Positions 10,557-22,033 of a stretch of 64,000 nt of DNA are shown in pieces. The stretch covers positions 695,001 through 759,000 of the forward strand of contig JALDNG010000092.1 of assembly GCA_024349245.1 (NCBI GenBank). Direction: 5' to 3'. The DNA comes from Neodontobutis hainanensis. Lineage: Eukaryota; Chordata; Actinopteri; Gobiiformes; Odontobutidae. Position numbers and translations under genes: made by a program. The notes below the pieces were generated by a model. The model was not told where the DNA came from. It saw only the letters and a list, made by a program, of their open reading frames with translations, and ran no database searches. Numbering within the stretch: the first letter of the stretch is position 1; the number at the start of each line of letters is the position of its first letter.

Positions 10557-13183
10557 GTATGACGCCTGCAGCAGCGGGCCTGACATAACTGCTCTGTGTC
10601 CTGTCGTCTGAGTGGGTCCTGTCACACACACAACCCTCTGAAGCACTGACCCCACTGACAGTTTCTGACCTTTTGTGTTTGTCTGCATGAACCTGGCCTG
10701 TGTTAGTCTCCTGACTTCTTCTCCTGACTCCTGACCTTTGCATTTACAAGTATTTGCCTACAACATTATCTGTACAGTAGCTGTAGAGAACCCTTTTTGC
10801 TCAAACCAGAAGGAAGTGTGGCCCACAGTGTTTGTCTTAATTAGACATAGATTCATCCAAATGAGCCTCAAGTAATTTTAATAAATATTTTAACAACAAC
10901 ATGTATAGCACCAAGATAATAAACGTCCGCTCATAAACAAGACTGGTATTATTGAACAGCTTTTGCAAGTTTGCTATTGTTTTGTTAAACCTTCAGCCTC
11001 TCTTCTGTCTCTGTGTGTATCCACTGCAGAGAAACAAAAGACAGAGCTGGTTTTCTGGAGAGTTGTAGTATTGACTACAGCTATTGTCAACTTTTCTAGA
11101 CTTTCTCTGGAGAGTAACCACTAGTGTTGGTGTCTCTCTCTCTCATAACTCTCCTGCAGGAGCTCTCACTCAAAGCAGCTGATACAGAGTCAGCACTGAG
11201 CTCCTCTCAGAGCATTTACAAAACTCATGTATCAGACAATGCTGCTCAAAAATATGAAGGTAATTCCTTATTCACCATTGCAAAATCCAACGTCCGAACA
11301 TTATAATCTATTTTTGGTTAATGTGGCGTCTATGGCAGGGCCAGTTAGTTTGGCTACAAAAAACTTAAACAGTGGTAGATCTCTCGGCCAATCACAGCTC
11401 ACAAAAAAGCACAACAGCAAAACTGCATTACAGATGTTGAACCCCATTCACCATAACTTTTTACGGCTGATATGTGCACCAAAAGAAAGTATTGTGCATA
11501 ATTAAATATATATATTTTTTAGATACTACATACTAAGAATTGTAAAGCCTCATAGCCTCTGAACTATTCTTAAGACAAGCCAGTATTTTTTTGTCTCTGG
11601 AAGTGCCAGCGGTCAGCTCCGTCTGTCTCTGAGGCCTGAGGCGGTAAACTTCTGCTGAAGGTTGTGTTAAGTTCAGCTCCTATCTTTCCTCTGTCCCAGA
11701 CGGGTATTTTAGTATTCAGTGTCACAATCGTCACTCGTCTTCATAAACTGATTTTATTGTTCCCTCCAGCAAGGCATCTCTTCATTTAAATTTAGACCGT
11801 CACATTCCACGAGTTAGCAGCCATCTGAGACCAAAACACCTGCTTTAAACAAGAATTGCTGCAGGAAATGGCAGAGTATAATGGGTTTGTGGTTTCTGGG
11901 TGCTTTATTGGACAGTTTACAATGAAAAGAGGATATATAAGTTCTCTCCGAGGATCTGAGAGGACAAATGACCTGTTTATGAACTGTTGATCCGGCTGAA
12001 AAAGCTCTGTATATCTCCAAAAACCCATCAGATGTTTTGCATCTTCATTAACACCCCTCTTCATGACATTAGTTGTGAGTTCTTTCCAAAACAGCTCACA
12101 CTTTCAGGAGGTTATTACTCTCTTTGCAGCCATCACTTTTAATGGCTCAGTGAGTGTAGATTTGGATGCAGCAGGATCATATTTAATTGTTTTTTATTGT
12201 GAGAAAATTGCTCAGAAGCACAAACAACCAAATGCCGAGTTAAACTAAATAGTCCTTGCCTGTTTGGTTTGTATGTGGAGGCTTGCTTATACATTTGCAA
12301 TGGATAAAAGGGGCTCCTAAAACACCAAAATCTGCATAAACCGGAAGATCTTGGCAAATGGCAGCTGAATGTCATGTGTGCTGTCAGTGAGTGGGTAAGT
12401 AGAGAACATTAGCGAGTGGCTTAATATTTAGCTGCACTATTTATACAAGCATTTAGACAACATCATGCAGAGAAAGTCTCTAACAATACTGGAGGCTTAG
12501 AACTATAGATACGTCTTAAAGTCTTGAGTTTACATCTCCATTTTCTTCACTAAGTGTCCTCTCCTTGCATCTTAGTCCTGCCAAAAGAGGTGACTCAAAA
12601 AGGAGCTTCATCTTATGACATTTACATAGTTCTCTCAAAGAGCAAGAAGTCAAGGAGCTGAAAATAACCCTTCTGAGACAATGTTCTGTTGGACTTGTAC
12701 AGAGCAGCACATAACACCAGACGGAGGAGCCAGAGCTGTACAGTTTTAGGACCTGCGCTTCCTCATCAAATACTGTTAAACTGACATCTGCCAAATGACA
12801 TTAGCTAAAGCTAAAAAGAAAAAAAGAATGTGTATCTTTTTTTCTTATGACATCACTTGTGAAAGCCTCAGTAATGTTAGACTGAGCAGTACTGAAGTAG
12901 AGCTTTTCTTTTTGAGAGCTCTTTTTGCCTTTAATGCACAGAGACAGTTGTTAGACTGGGCTTTGAGATCGTAAAGAGGCTTGGTAATGACCTGGAGCAA
13001 CTCAGAACCACAGAGGCAAACTTTTGTTTGTATTTTAAAATGATAATATTATTCTATAAAGATTTTTGCACCTACACGGGGTAATGCAGCATTTTACACA
13101 ATGAATCTTTAATTGGTCTTGGTAACTTTGTGAAGTGACTGCTTATGCTTCAAGAGTCCTGGGTTCTTCTCAACTATTTATAG

Positions 13184-13600
13184 CAGGGGTCGGGAACTTT
13201 TTGGCTGAGAGAGCCACAAAAGACACATATTCTAAAATGTATTTCTGTGAGAGCCATAAGATATTTTTTAACACTGAATACAACTAAAAGCATGGATTTT
13301 TAAGTATAATATTATTATAAATGAGTATAATAAATCTCAGAATGTATTCTTTTTAATAGCTTTATACTGAAGCTCACCAATAATCAATAAAATACTTCTT
13401 AACATTAATGCGACTTTTGGTGCTACACGGTTTTGCTGATGGCTTTGTAGTCTGGTTGATATTTGTGGTGAGATTAAGCTTCATGCAGGCGTTGAGGCTT
13501 TCATCCATTAAACGTGATCGCGGGTTGCTCTTGATGTTTTTTAGATGTGTAGAGCCAAACATTGTCAATACGGCAATACTCACAAGCTGCAGTGTGTGGT
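13184..13600 (-). mobile_element. hAT transposon 3' part with transposase C-terminus
   Basis: A minus frame (13374-13583) reads LTMFGSTHLKNIKSNPRSRL then MDESLNACMKL, which matches the hAT transposase dimerisation domain near the C-terminus (FGSTYLCE...SRLTDEHL in family members). About 190 bp further on is the hAT-type terminus CAGGGGTCGGGAAC at 13184, in the orientation expected for the element end. The 5' portion is missing. The transposase excises and inserts the element and leaves 8-bp target duplications. This copy is a fragment. Confidence 0.75.
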
Positions 13601-15160
13601 ATGCATTGATTGTTTATATAGTGGATGTAATCCGCCCAATGGTCCCCTATTCACTGATATTGTCTTTACAATTCGGCAATAAAATGGCCGTTACATCCGG
13701 ACTTTTCTGCTTTTATTTTCAATAGTAAAACAATGGTTTTCAGATAGCATCAAAAATTCACGAATTATTGCTTAATATACCATGTAACCTCCAGGTATGT
13801 ATGCAGGGCTGGGGAATACACAGTAATAACTGTAATTACTATAGTATTACTCGTTTATTAACATGTTAATACCACACTATTACAATGCTATTACTAAGCT
13901 GTGATGTGAAGTGCTACCAATGAGTTGTTAACAGGTAACAAACAGTCTCCTAACAGGTTCTTATGAAAACAGAATTGGAGAACATACTCATGTTCCTAGA
14001 GTGGGCTCACTTTTCGGGACAGATTTGCATTATGAGACCCTACTATTACAAGAATGTTTACAACTTATTAATAACTCATTTTGAGCCATAAACATGGTTC
14101 TATCAGTATTCTTTGAATTTGGGGGGAAAACTTTACAGGACTTTTTAGTGACCAAGTGAAAATGTGTCCTTTCCAGACCTGACCTATGTGTTCTTTCATA
14201 ACAATCTATGAAATATCTATCTATGATTATATTTGGAGTGTCATCAGTGTGCCATGACTTTTGCAGTTGGGATCAAATCCTTCCGAGAGAAGATCAAAGT
14301 GGATCATAGCTCCTCACTGGATATTTTGCATCTGTTTCTGGTTGTGTCCTTGAACACGTCGCTAAGGAGACTCCTTCGGTGCTAATATATCTTTGACAAA
14401 AGCAGACCTATTGTTTGTGTGATGGATTACCAATTTTGAATAAGTGAAGTGAGACCGGGGCTGCCTCGGAGGTGGGAAATCAATTCAGGAGTGTGTCACG
14501 CTCGAAAAGGAGCTCGGCAAAAACAGTTCCAATGATTTACAATGTGTTTTTCATGGACAATCTGTAAGACAAAAGCAGTTTGGGAAAAAGCTGAAGGTTG
14601 TGGAGATGAGCAAAGTTTTTTTTGGAGATGGTCTCGTCTGTAATGTGCCCAGAATCTGTCTGTGGTTAGTAATTGACTGAACAGTTGTGACGAAACTCTA
14701 CTAGTTCCTTCACACACATTATACACATTTAACAATAACCTTTCTATGTTTCTTTGTTCTTTTTAGTTTCCATTTTAGCATAAACACACACACACATTTT
14801 ATTTTTATTGCTTTTATAATGTTGTTAATGGCTGAAGTTTGAGTATAATTTAATACCATTTATTTTGGTACTTCCCTTTTTTTTTTGTTCCTTACATGAA
14901 AAATGCCTGCTCAGCTTCATTTTACTAAACCAGAGTGAGTGAGAGTTTCTTTTTTAGTTTACCTTAGTGTTTGGTTGTTAAATGTGGATACAGGGTATGT
15001 TCACCACAGAGGTCACATTAATCGAATATTTTCCATCATTCCGTGAAATCTGAATGCCATTCGTCATTTTGGCGGATTATTCTGAGGGTGATCTATTGTA
15101 ATTCCTACTCCTGACCAGTTGGTGCCGAATGTACATATCAATCAGCAATTATCTTGAACC

Positions 15161-15495
15161 GTGTTGTCTTTGTCACGCTGTATTCAGTTGCAAAAAGGTC
15201 ACGGCAGTAGTTTTTTCAAGCCGCGAAATAGTTCTAATATTGTTAATAAAAGTGAAAAAAGACGACATGCTGCAGCAGAGCATGAAGGAAAACAAACGGA
15301 GAACACTGAGCAGTCACCGACCGTTGTTACGGGACAATTAAGCAGCAAAAAGGAGGCGAAGAAGAGGGAGTATCGTGTTCAGTAGGAACAGGAGTTTACA
15401 TGGCTGAGGTAGGAAGGAGGAAAAATGTTCTGCGACATCTGTAGAAAAGCTAACGCAAGTAACAGACTTGTCAGGGGGCACAACAACAGCAATTG
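15161..15495 (+). pseudogene. hAT/ZMYM-like N-terminal zinc-finger fragment
   Basis: The plus frame 15161-15385 is charged (KKEAKKREYRVQ), then after a stop continues EQEFTWLR. A shifted frame then gives MFCDICRKANASNRLVRGHN. A Trp motif followed by FCxxC and a Gly-His/Asn end resembles the TTF-type zinc finger found at the N-terminus of some hAT transposases and ZMYM/KIAA1586-like proteins. The stop (near 15383) and frame shift indicate a dead copy. The family call is by pattern only. Confidence 0.45.
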
Positions 15496-16382
15496 AATTA
15501 ATTAAGTTCATTTTTGTCTAATCATATTGTGTAATATACTTTGTTCTCTAGAGTTCAATTACAAAATATCCTTTCACTTTTTGTGTATGTTATCTGTTGT
15601 TCTTAAATAAAATTAATAATCTGTCCTCTATGCTCGTACGGAAGTTTCTTAAAATGTGAGTAAAACAAAAAGCTATTATTAAAGTTTAAACATTTTAAAT
15701 GACAGGTAATAATAGACAAGGACGGAAAATTTACAACTCCATCCATCAAAATGACAGAGAGTGAGAAAGTCTAGTGCGACCTCTGGTTCACAACGCAATA
15801 CAATTTGAGAGAGGATTTGTTTAGGTGTAATATGTCATATTGTCACTGTAAATAAATCTGTTGTTGAGAAACTGAAGTTACCTTTCTATCCCGTCCCTCA
15901 GCAGTTAGACCCACATTAAGTGTGTTTGAGATGAGCATCTCGGGTTACTTGACTGTAACACAATGTACACAATGTACATTGTACAGTACACAATGGGGAA
16001 CATTATTTGTGTGACCGGTTGTGAATCAAGTGTGTCAAACACGGCAAGAATTGGCTTATATAACCTCTGTTGGTGACGCAGCTCTTCAGCTGCAGCTTTC
16101 TGATTGAGCGCACCTGAACGTGAGTGACACAGAGGGTATAAGAACTCATGACGCAGAAGCATCGTACCCTAGGATGCAATCATTTTACTGTGAGCATTTT
16201 GAATTTTAATGCTTTGAGGTAGATGTTTAACCCGTAAAGGTCCAAAATTGGGCGCAGCTAGAAAAAAACGACTGTAAAAAACGGTTTGTCTATTTGATAG
16301 GGGAACACGTTCTATGGCCCCTTTGTCCAGCAGAACCACTGCACTTCCTGTTTCAATACATTTGCTCGTCTCGGTTTCTTGG

Positions 16383-16901
16383 TGTCAGATCCTCTCCGTC
16401 CCTCTCAAGGATTAGCTCCACTTTCCTTCTCCTTCCTTCATCTCATCACTGCCACCTGTTCCAAGCACCTGCAATTTATTACCATCAGTGAGGTATATAA
16501 ACCGCTCCTTTCCACCTTCTTCCCTGCAGATCGTTCAACAGACTTTGTGTGAATGTTTCCAGCGTTTGTTATAGCTCTTATTATAGCCCTCACTCCAGCC
16601 CTCGCTCCAGCCCTCGCTCCAGGTCTCAGGTTTGGACTCCAGCTAGCAGCCCAGTTCCTCTGCTTGGTCTCCAGTCACCGGCTCGGCTCCAGGCTTCGGC
16701 GCAGCTCTACGGCTCACTCCAACTTTCAGCCCAGCTTCCCGGCTTGGTTCCAGTTCACGACTTCACTTCAGCCATCAGCGCAGTGCCTCAGCACGGACTA
16801 CAGTCTCAGATCTCCTATCCAGCTTCCTGTCATTATCTGTACTTAAAAAAAGAATCACTTACCTTCACTGTCTTGTGCGCATTTGAGTCCTCAGTCCCAC
16901 A
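16383..16901 (+). repeat. LTR-like block (possible solo LTR)
   Basis: The block begins TGTCAGATCC and ends GTCCTCAGTCCCACA. It has a TATA-like GGTATATAAACCG at about 16491-16503 and a terminal layout (ACTTACCTTCACTGTCTTGTG then CA) resembling fish gypsy LTR ends. A 12-bp tandem AGCCCTCGCTCC lies near 16594-16620. No clear target-site duplication was found, no canonical AATAAA is intact near the end, and no partner LTR was recognised. It lies close to DIRS-type fragments, which belong to a different element class. Confidence 0.4.
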
Positions 16902-17099
16902 TTACACACGGAAGTGGAGACCATGTCGTTGAAATGCAGAGAACGATAGGCGAACTGAATTCTGTAGCCTTTGGTCACAGTCCTCATTATCCACAGGGAG
17001 ATATTTGGCAGTAGCAACCATGTTGCCAGTTTTTCCGAAAGGCACACTAGTTTTGACACGTTGTTTTGCGGGCAGGAGGATGTAAAACAGTCATCGCCC

Positions 17100-18088
17100 T
17101 GAACCAAGGCAGGAGATGGCTGGACACTTAACATTGCGCTGGAGACCGCTGCTCCCCGTAATGCCAGGGTGGTTGTGGAAAAAAAGCGGGCTCCTGAGGG
17201 TGCTGAGTCTTTGTTCTCTGTTGGGTTTTGTCACATCACAGGAGGGCAAACCTCCTCGGCCCGGGTTCGGCCTCTTTGGAGCAGCGCGGGAATCTGACCC
17301 TGAATCCTTACGGCGTGGGGCACTATTGAACACACTGTCCTTCTGGACGGAACGCTTTTCTATGGAAGGGGCAGGACCTGGTCAGGCTCCTCTCTCTCTC
17401 TATTTCTTATTTTTCACTATTTTGCTAGGACGTATTTCAGGGTCAGAAATACAGCCTTCATCTCGAGGCAATTGATGTGCCATGCAAGAAGATGGCCTCT
17501 CCTTATCCTTTGGGCTGGACGACCATCTATGACCTCACCCCAGCCCGTGAGGGAAGCATCATGCGATGACAACATGGATTAGAGTGGGACCCAAACTGCG
17601 AAACTGGGGTCTGAATCACAGATAGGGTACGAAGCCCTCGGTGGGTTGGCTCTTTGAAGAAACTCCCTGGCTCTGAGCCACAGCTGACACAGTCTCATGT
17701 GCAAAAGGCCCAAAGGTATCACCGTGGATGCAGATGTAATGAGAGCCAATATTCTTTTTTGTTTTCTTATCTAGTTCTTTATGAAGGCTTTTCTTTCCCC
17801 AAAGAAGGGGAGAAACCGCCGCTGCAATCCCTCCCACCGGCCACCTGACAGAAACCTGTCATCTAGTTTTGAGTATTTAGCGGGGCCCTGCTCTTGCGGC
17901 CACTCAATATTCAAACATGCCACTGCTCTTGTAACGCCCTTGAGCATCTCCTCAAACGCCACGTCAGGGCGGGAGGAGCGCTCCGTGGCGGCAGCACCCA
18001 CAGAAGCCAGGGATAAGGCATTATCAACATGCACGCGGGAAGTGCCGGAGCACATAGTGTACAAGTCAACCACTTTCTCAATACACAA
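17100..18088 (-). pseudogene. DIRS-like retrotransposon fragments
   Basis: A minus frame at about 17428-17577 reads HDASLTGWGEVIDG then LLAWHINCLEMKAVFLTLKY, the RNase H signature of DIRS-type Pol (DASLTGWGAV ... HINxLELxAV). A minus frame at 17771-18088 contains SKLDDRFLSG and LPFFGE, resembling the C-terminal part of DIRS ORF1 (SRLDxRFLS ... LPFFPD). Intact DIRS elements use a tyrosine recombinase instead of an integrase. No recombinase was recognised here, and the pieces are separated by stops. The Pro/Arg-rich minus frame 17091-17333 may be a further part. Confidence 0.55.
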
Positions 18089-18104
18089 TATATATATATA
18101 TATA

Positions 18105-18156
<52 letters not shown>
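18088..18156. repeat. (TA)n microsatellite
   Basis: Alternating TA runs for about 70 bp with one ACTG interruption near 18103-18107. Confidence 0.95.
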
Positions 18157-18159
<3 letters not shown>

Positions 18160-19650
18160 CAACGAGAGCAGTTAGGAGTGGTTGAGGATAAAAAAAAAAC
18201 CCAGTGAGGCCCTCAGTCCTAAATTTTCATTCTAATTAAAAAATAAGGCAAAAAAGAAAATGGCCACAATATATTACCATCGCTCCAACGTTGGTTCATT
18301 TTTAAAAGCTGCTTTGAAGCTGATCACAGTCCACAGTGAGTCTGTCTGGACGTTCACTCAAAAGCACTTATAAACCTGTCCAAACCTGTGAGTATTTTCA
18401 AACTAGATTTCCTTTTATGTACTTGATTTATACAATCTCTGGTGGCCCCCTCCCTGCAGTACATTTGCCGTCCATCTATTCTAAATGACTTGAGTTTGAG
18501 AAAGAGTTCACCATATTTGATAACAGCATAAACAGTTTTTATAAGTTACATTATTTGCATTTGTCTAGGTTTAAATGAATAAAAAGACACAAGATTACCA
18601 GCAGAGTCAACATCAAGTCTAGAAACTATCCTGCAGCACTGCACATTGATCTGCAGCAATCGATTCTGGACTGGCTCATCTCAAATGCACCTATCATCAA
18701 ACGCCGAGAATGAGAGATATGAGCAAAAAAACATGTCTACTAGAGAGAACAGAAATACACTGCCCAGTTTTTGGATAAAATTTAACTTACCATTCTGTTA
18801 AAAATATAGTCAGCCAAACTTACAGAGAGTGGTGAGATTTGAGACAGATCTAAAAGTACAGTGGGAGAGCTTTGACGTTGCTCTGTGACAGATGTACAAT
18901 AGAGAGCACAGAGAGAGCGTGTGGAGAAAGGCTCTGAAGAGAAACAAAAGCACAGTGAAGAAGACAGGAGAGTGACAGATGGAGAGGAAGACAGTGAAGA
19001 GAGAACAACAACTGTCCAATCCATCACCGCACCAATAACATCTCCCTCTGCTCTGCCCCTGCTCGCACCAAAGTCTGCTCACAGGGTTGAACACAAAACA
19101 ACAGACACTCCTCCATGTTGCTGGGAATATTTGGATGTTCTGAGGTAATTTATGAAAGAAGTGGACAGTTGTTCACTCTCCTGTCTCCTTCACTGAGTCT
19201 GCTCCGGATTCTTTGTGAGTCTTCTAAAGCTCTACCAGACGCTGGCAGGATTATAGGAGCTTATTGTCTATTGCACAAATTGACGTCACAGTACATTTTA
19301 CAGTAAAAAATGTAAATACATGTATTACTTTTACCTGCAAGTACAGAAAATCAAATTATAGCCTTGAGCCCTATTTAAACAGGATTAGTATTTATCCTGG
19401 ACCTCTGTATTTAATAAAAGGCCCCACAAAGTCAGTGTTTTTGCTTCTTCAGCAGCTCATTTGACATTTTAACTGGAGAAATACAATAATCAAACAGCAG
19501 TGATACGTTATTAATAACAGAAAGAGAAACTAAAGAGCTAAATTAAACAGCCATAGCAATAAATATAGTACAATACATAAAGCATCATCTGTGTGTCTTA
19601 TAAACCCAACTGACTGATGTCCCCAGTTAACACTAATCTGCTCCGAAAAC

Positions 19651-20230
19651 ACCTGTAATCACCTGTAAACACCTGTAAACACCTGTAATCACCTGTAAAC
19701 ACCTGTAAACACCTGTAATCACCTGTAAACACCTGTAAACACCTGTAAACACCTGTAAACACCTGTAATCACCTGTAAACACCTGTAATCACCTGTAATC
19801 ACCTGTAATCACCTGTAAACACCTGTAAACACCTGTAATCACCTGTAAACACCTGTAAACACCTGTAAACACCTGTAATCACCTGTAATCACCTGTAAAC
19901 ACCTGTAAACACCTGTAATCACCTGTAATCACCTGTAAACACCTGTAAACACCTGTAATCACCTGTAATCACCTGTAAACACCTGTAAACACCTGTAATC
20001 ACCTGTAAACACCTGTAATCACCTGTAAACACCTGTAAACACCTGTAATCACCTGTAATCACCTGTAAACACCTGTAATCACCTGTAAACACCTGTAAAC
20101 ACCTGTAATCACCTGTAATCACGTGTAAACACCTGTAAACACCTGTAATCACCTGTAAACACCTGTAATCACCTGTAAACACCTGTAATCACCTGTAAAC
20201 ACCTGTAAACACCTGTAAACACCTGTAAAC
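19651..20230. repeat. 58-copy decamer array ACCTGTAA(A/T)C
   Basis: Exactly 58 ten-base units run in perfect register, followed by a partial unit. Only two unit types occur, ACCTGTAAAC (34, one of them with ACGTG in place of ACCTG at 20121) and ACCTGTAATC (24). No insertion or deletion breaks the 10-bp phase. Every junction forms CACCTG, an E-box, except at the single variant. The open frame seen on the minus strand (19919-20182) is a by-product of the 10-bp period and is not a gene. The array lies in intron 2 of chst11. Confidence 0.98.
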
Positions 20231-21815
20231 ACCTTACTCAGACTGACGGGAGCAGTCTTTTGAATTTTTCTAAATGGGACTATCACACCTGGATAATGCG
20301 GTTCATTGTCAGATTACTGCTGCAGGTTTACAGCTTACCTTTATTAAGGTCAGACACAGCTCTGAGCAGCTCCAGAGTCGGACAGAGACACAGAGTAACA
20401 CACGGTCATGCTTGGTATTTATTAATGACTTTATGATTACTGAGCTAATCAGCCGGGTTATAAGTATATAACATATATGTCAGCTTCTTTTTAAACATAG
20501 AATTAATGCTGTTAATATAAAGAACACATGAAGGCAGCATCAGTCTGAGCAGAAAGTGAAAGTGTTAAATTGAGCTGTACTGAGTGTCTGCAAAAGTGCA
20601 TTTAAACTGATTATCTAAATATGTAACTTAGTGATTTATACATGTTCATGAGCTGCAGCCTTTGTTTGGATGGGCCCCTGTGAACAACTCGCAGCTCCAC
20701 AGAGAAACCCAGGGCCAACTTTATGATCCATTGATTAAGACAGGATTGTTGTTGAAATTTTGTGTAACTGCGAAGAATCCAATTTTATTATTTCTATTAT
20801 TTCTATTGTTTCTAACTTCTCCACTTTTTTTTTCTTAAATGCAAAATCTGTTGGGACACTAGCTGATATTGCCCTGGGGAAAAGGTGCACCTATCCTACC
20901 ACTTACTACAAATGTGACTTCTGTACGTCTTGAGGTAAATTAGCCTGGGATGGATAGAATCTCTCACAGAGCTGCTTTCACACAACCTGCAGCCTCTCGT
21001 CATGTTAAAGGACGTCTCAGAAGCAGATCAGAAACACGTGGACTCAGTGTGGACAGGATTTTTCCACACGTCCTGCTGATGTGAATGTCCCATTGATGGG
21101 TCTGTGGGTGCCTAGGGGTGTGTAGCCTCCGCCTGAATAAACGAACGCGAGGTGCGTGGGGTCAGCGGTTGATGCAGCTCTGTCTCTGACACACAGCTGG
21201 GATTGTGAGGACATTTTTGGAATAGTTTCAGAAGGACTGCCCCTTCTTTTGGGTTTGTTCTGCCAGCTTTTTAAAGAGAAGGGAGCTACAGAAGAGAAAT
21301 TCTCCTCTTTTTTACCAGGTTTGCATTTCAACTTGGCACATGACTAGTTCAATAATGATAAATATTCCTGTCAAATTTAATTGATCACTGAATCCTTAGT
21401 ATTGAGTTCCCCATGAGGCAATACTCTTATTTTCAATATTACATAAAGAAAATGCAACTTGTGTTTCTGTTTGGATGAGAATTGACCAAACCTTACAGAA
21501 TGATTACTGTGGAAAACTATTTTTTGTGGCTTATGTCTCATTTTAAATGTAGACATGAGATAGATGAGAATATGTGTTAGTTGTCAAAATCCCAGCACGC
21601 GTCATGACCCTGCACATGCACAAACTCGACCAGATGGAGCTGAATTATACATCTAGCAGGACTTAAACGTGGGGCTTTTCCTGTTACAAGAAGCAGAGTT
21701 GTTGACTTCTACAGTCAGTATGTCTGTGAAGTTACAGGTACCTTTTCATTGTAATGCAAACTCACACTGAGTTGGCTCTGAGCCCAATTATCCGTCCACA
21801 TCCACATCTGTCTTT

Positions 21816-22033
21816 TATACATTTACATTTATTCATTTAGCTGACGCTTTTATCCAAAGCGACTTACATTGTTCTACAGTAATTACCAGTGTTACAGCCA
21901 CTGGAGGCAAGCTGGGTTAAGTGTCTTGCCCAAGGACACAACGACAGTATGAACTGTGGGGAGAGTGGGAATCGAACCTACTACCTTCCGGTTGAAGGAC
22001 GACTGCTCTACCCACTGAGCTACTGCCGCCCCT
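21816..22033 (-). mobile_element. tRNA-derived SINE, full length
   Basis: Read on the minus strand, the head contains a Pol III A box TAGCTCAGTGGG (22011-22022) and a B box GGTTCGATTCC (21968-21978), spaced as in a tRNA. A unique body (AAGTGTCTTGCCCAAGGACA on the plus strand) and a tail with TTTATCCAAAGCGACTTACA follow. The tail ends in short ATTTACATTT repeats. Related copies in this window are at 57313, 57660, 60527, 6506 and 9890. Confidence 0.85.

Noticed and set aside
10056..10688. 210-codon minus-strand open frame over chst11 exon 2
   Set aside because: It is antisense to a well-supported coding exon with splice sites, has no recognisable domain and no start context.
17116..17475. 119-codon plus-strand frame with a signal-peptide-like start
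   Set aside because: The opposite strand of the same region carries DIRS-type RNase H residues at 17428-17577, so this is most likely antisense of a decayed retroelement.
19919..20182. 87-codon minus-strand open frame with a repeated GDYRCLQV pattern
   Set aside because: It is produced by the 10-bp period of the decamer array (three units give ten codons) and has no other coding evidence.
19651..20230. CRISPR-like appearance of a regular repeat array
   Set aside because: There are no spacers; the units are directly adjacent 10-mers in a vertebrate intron.
21968..22022. tRNA gene
   Set aside because: A and B boxes are present, but the acceptor stem and full cloverleaf are not, and the same unit recurs with a common body and tail, as in a SINE.
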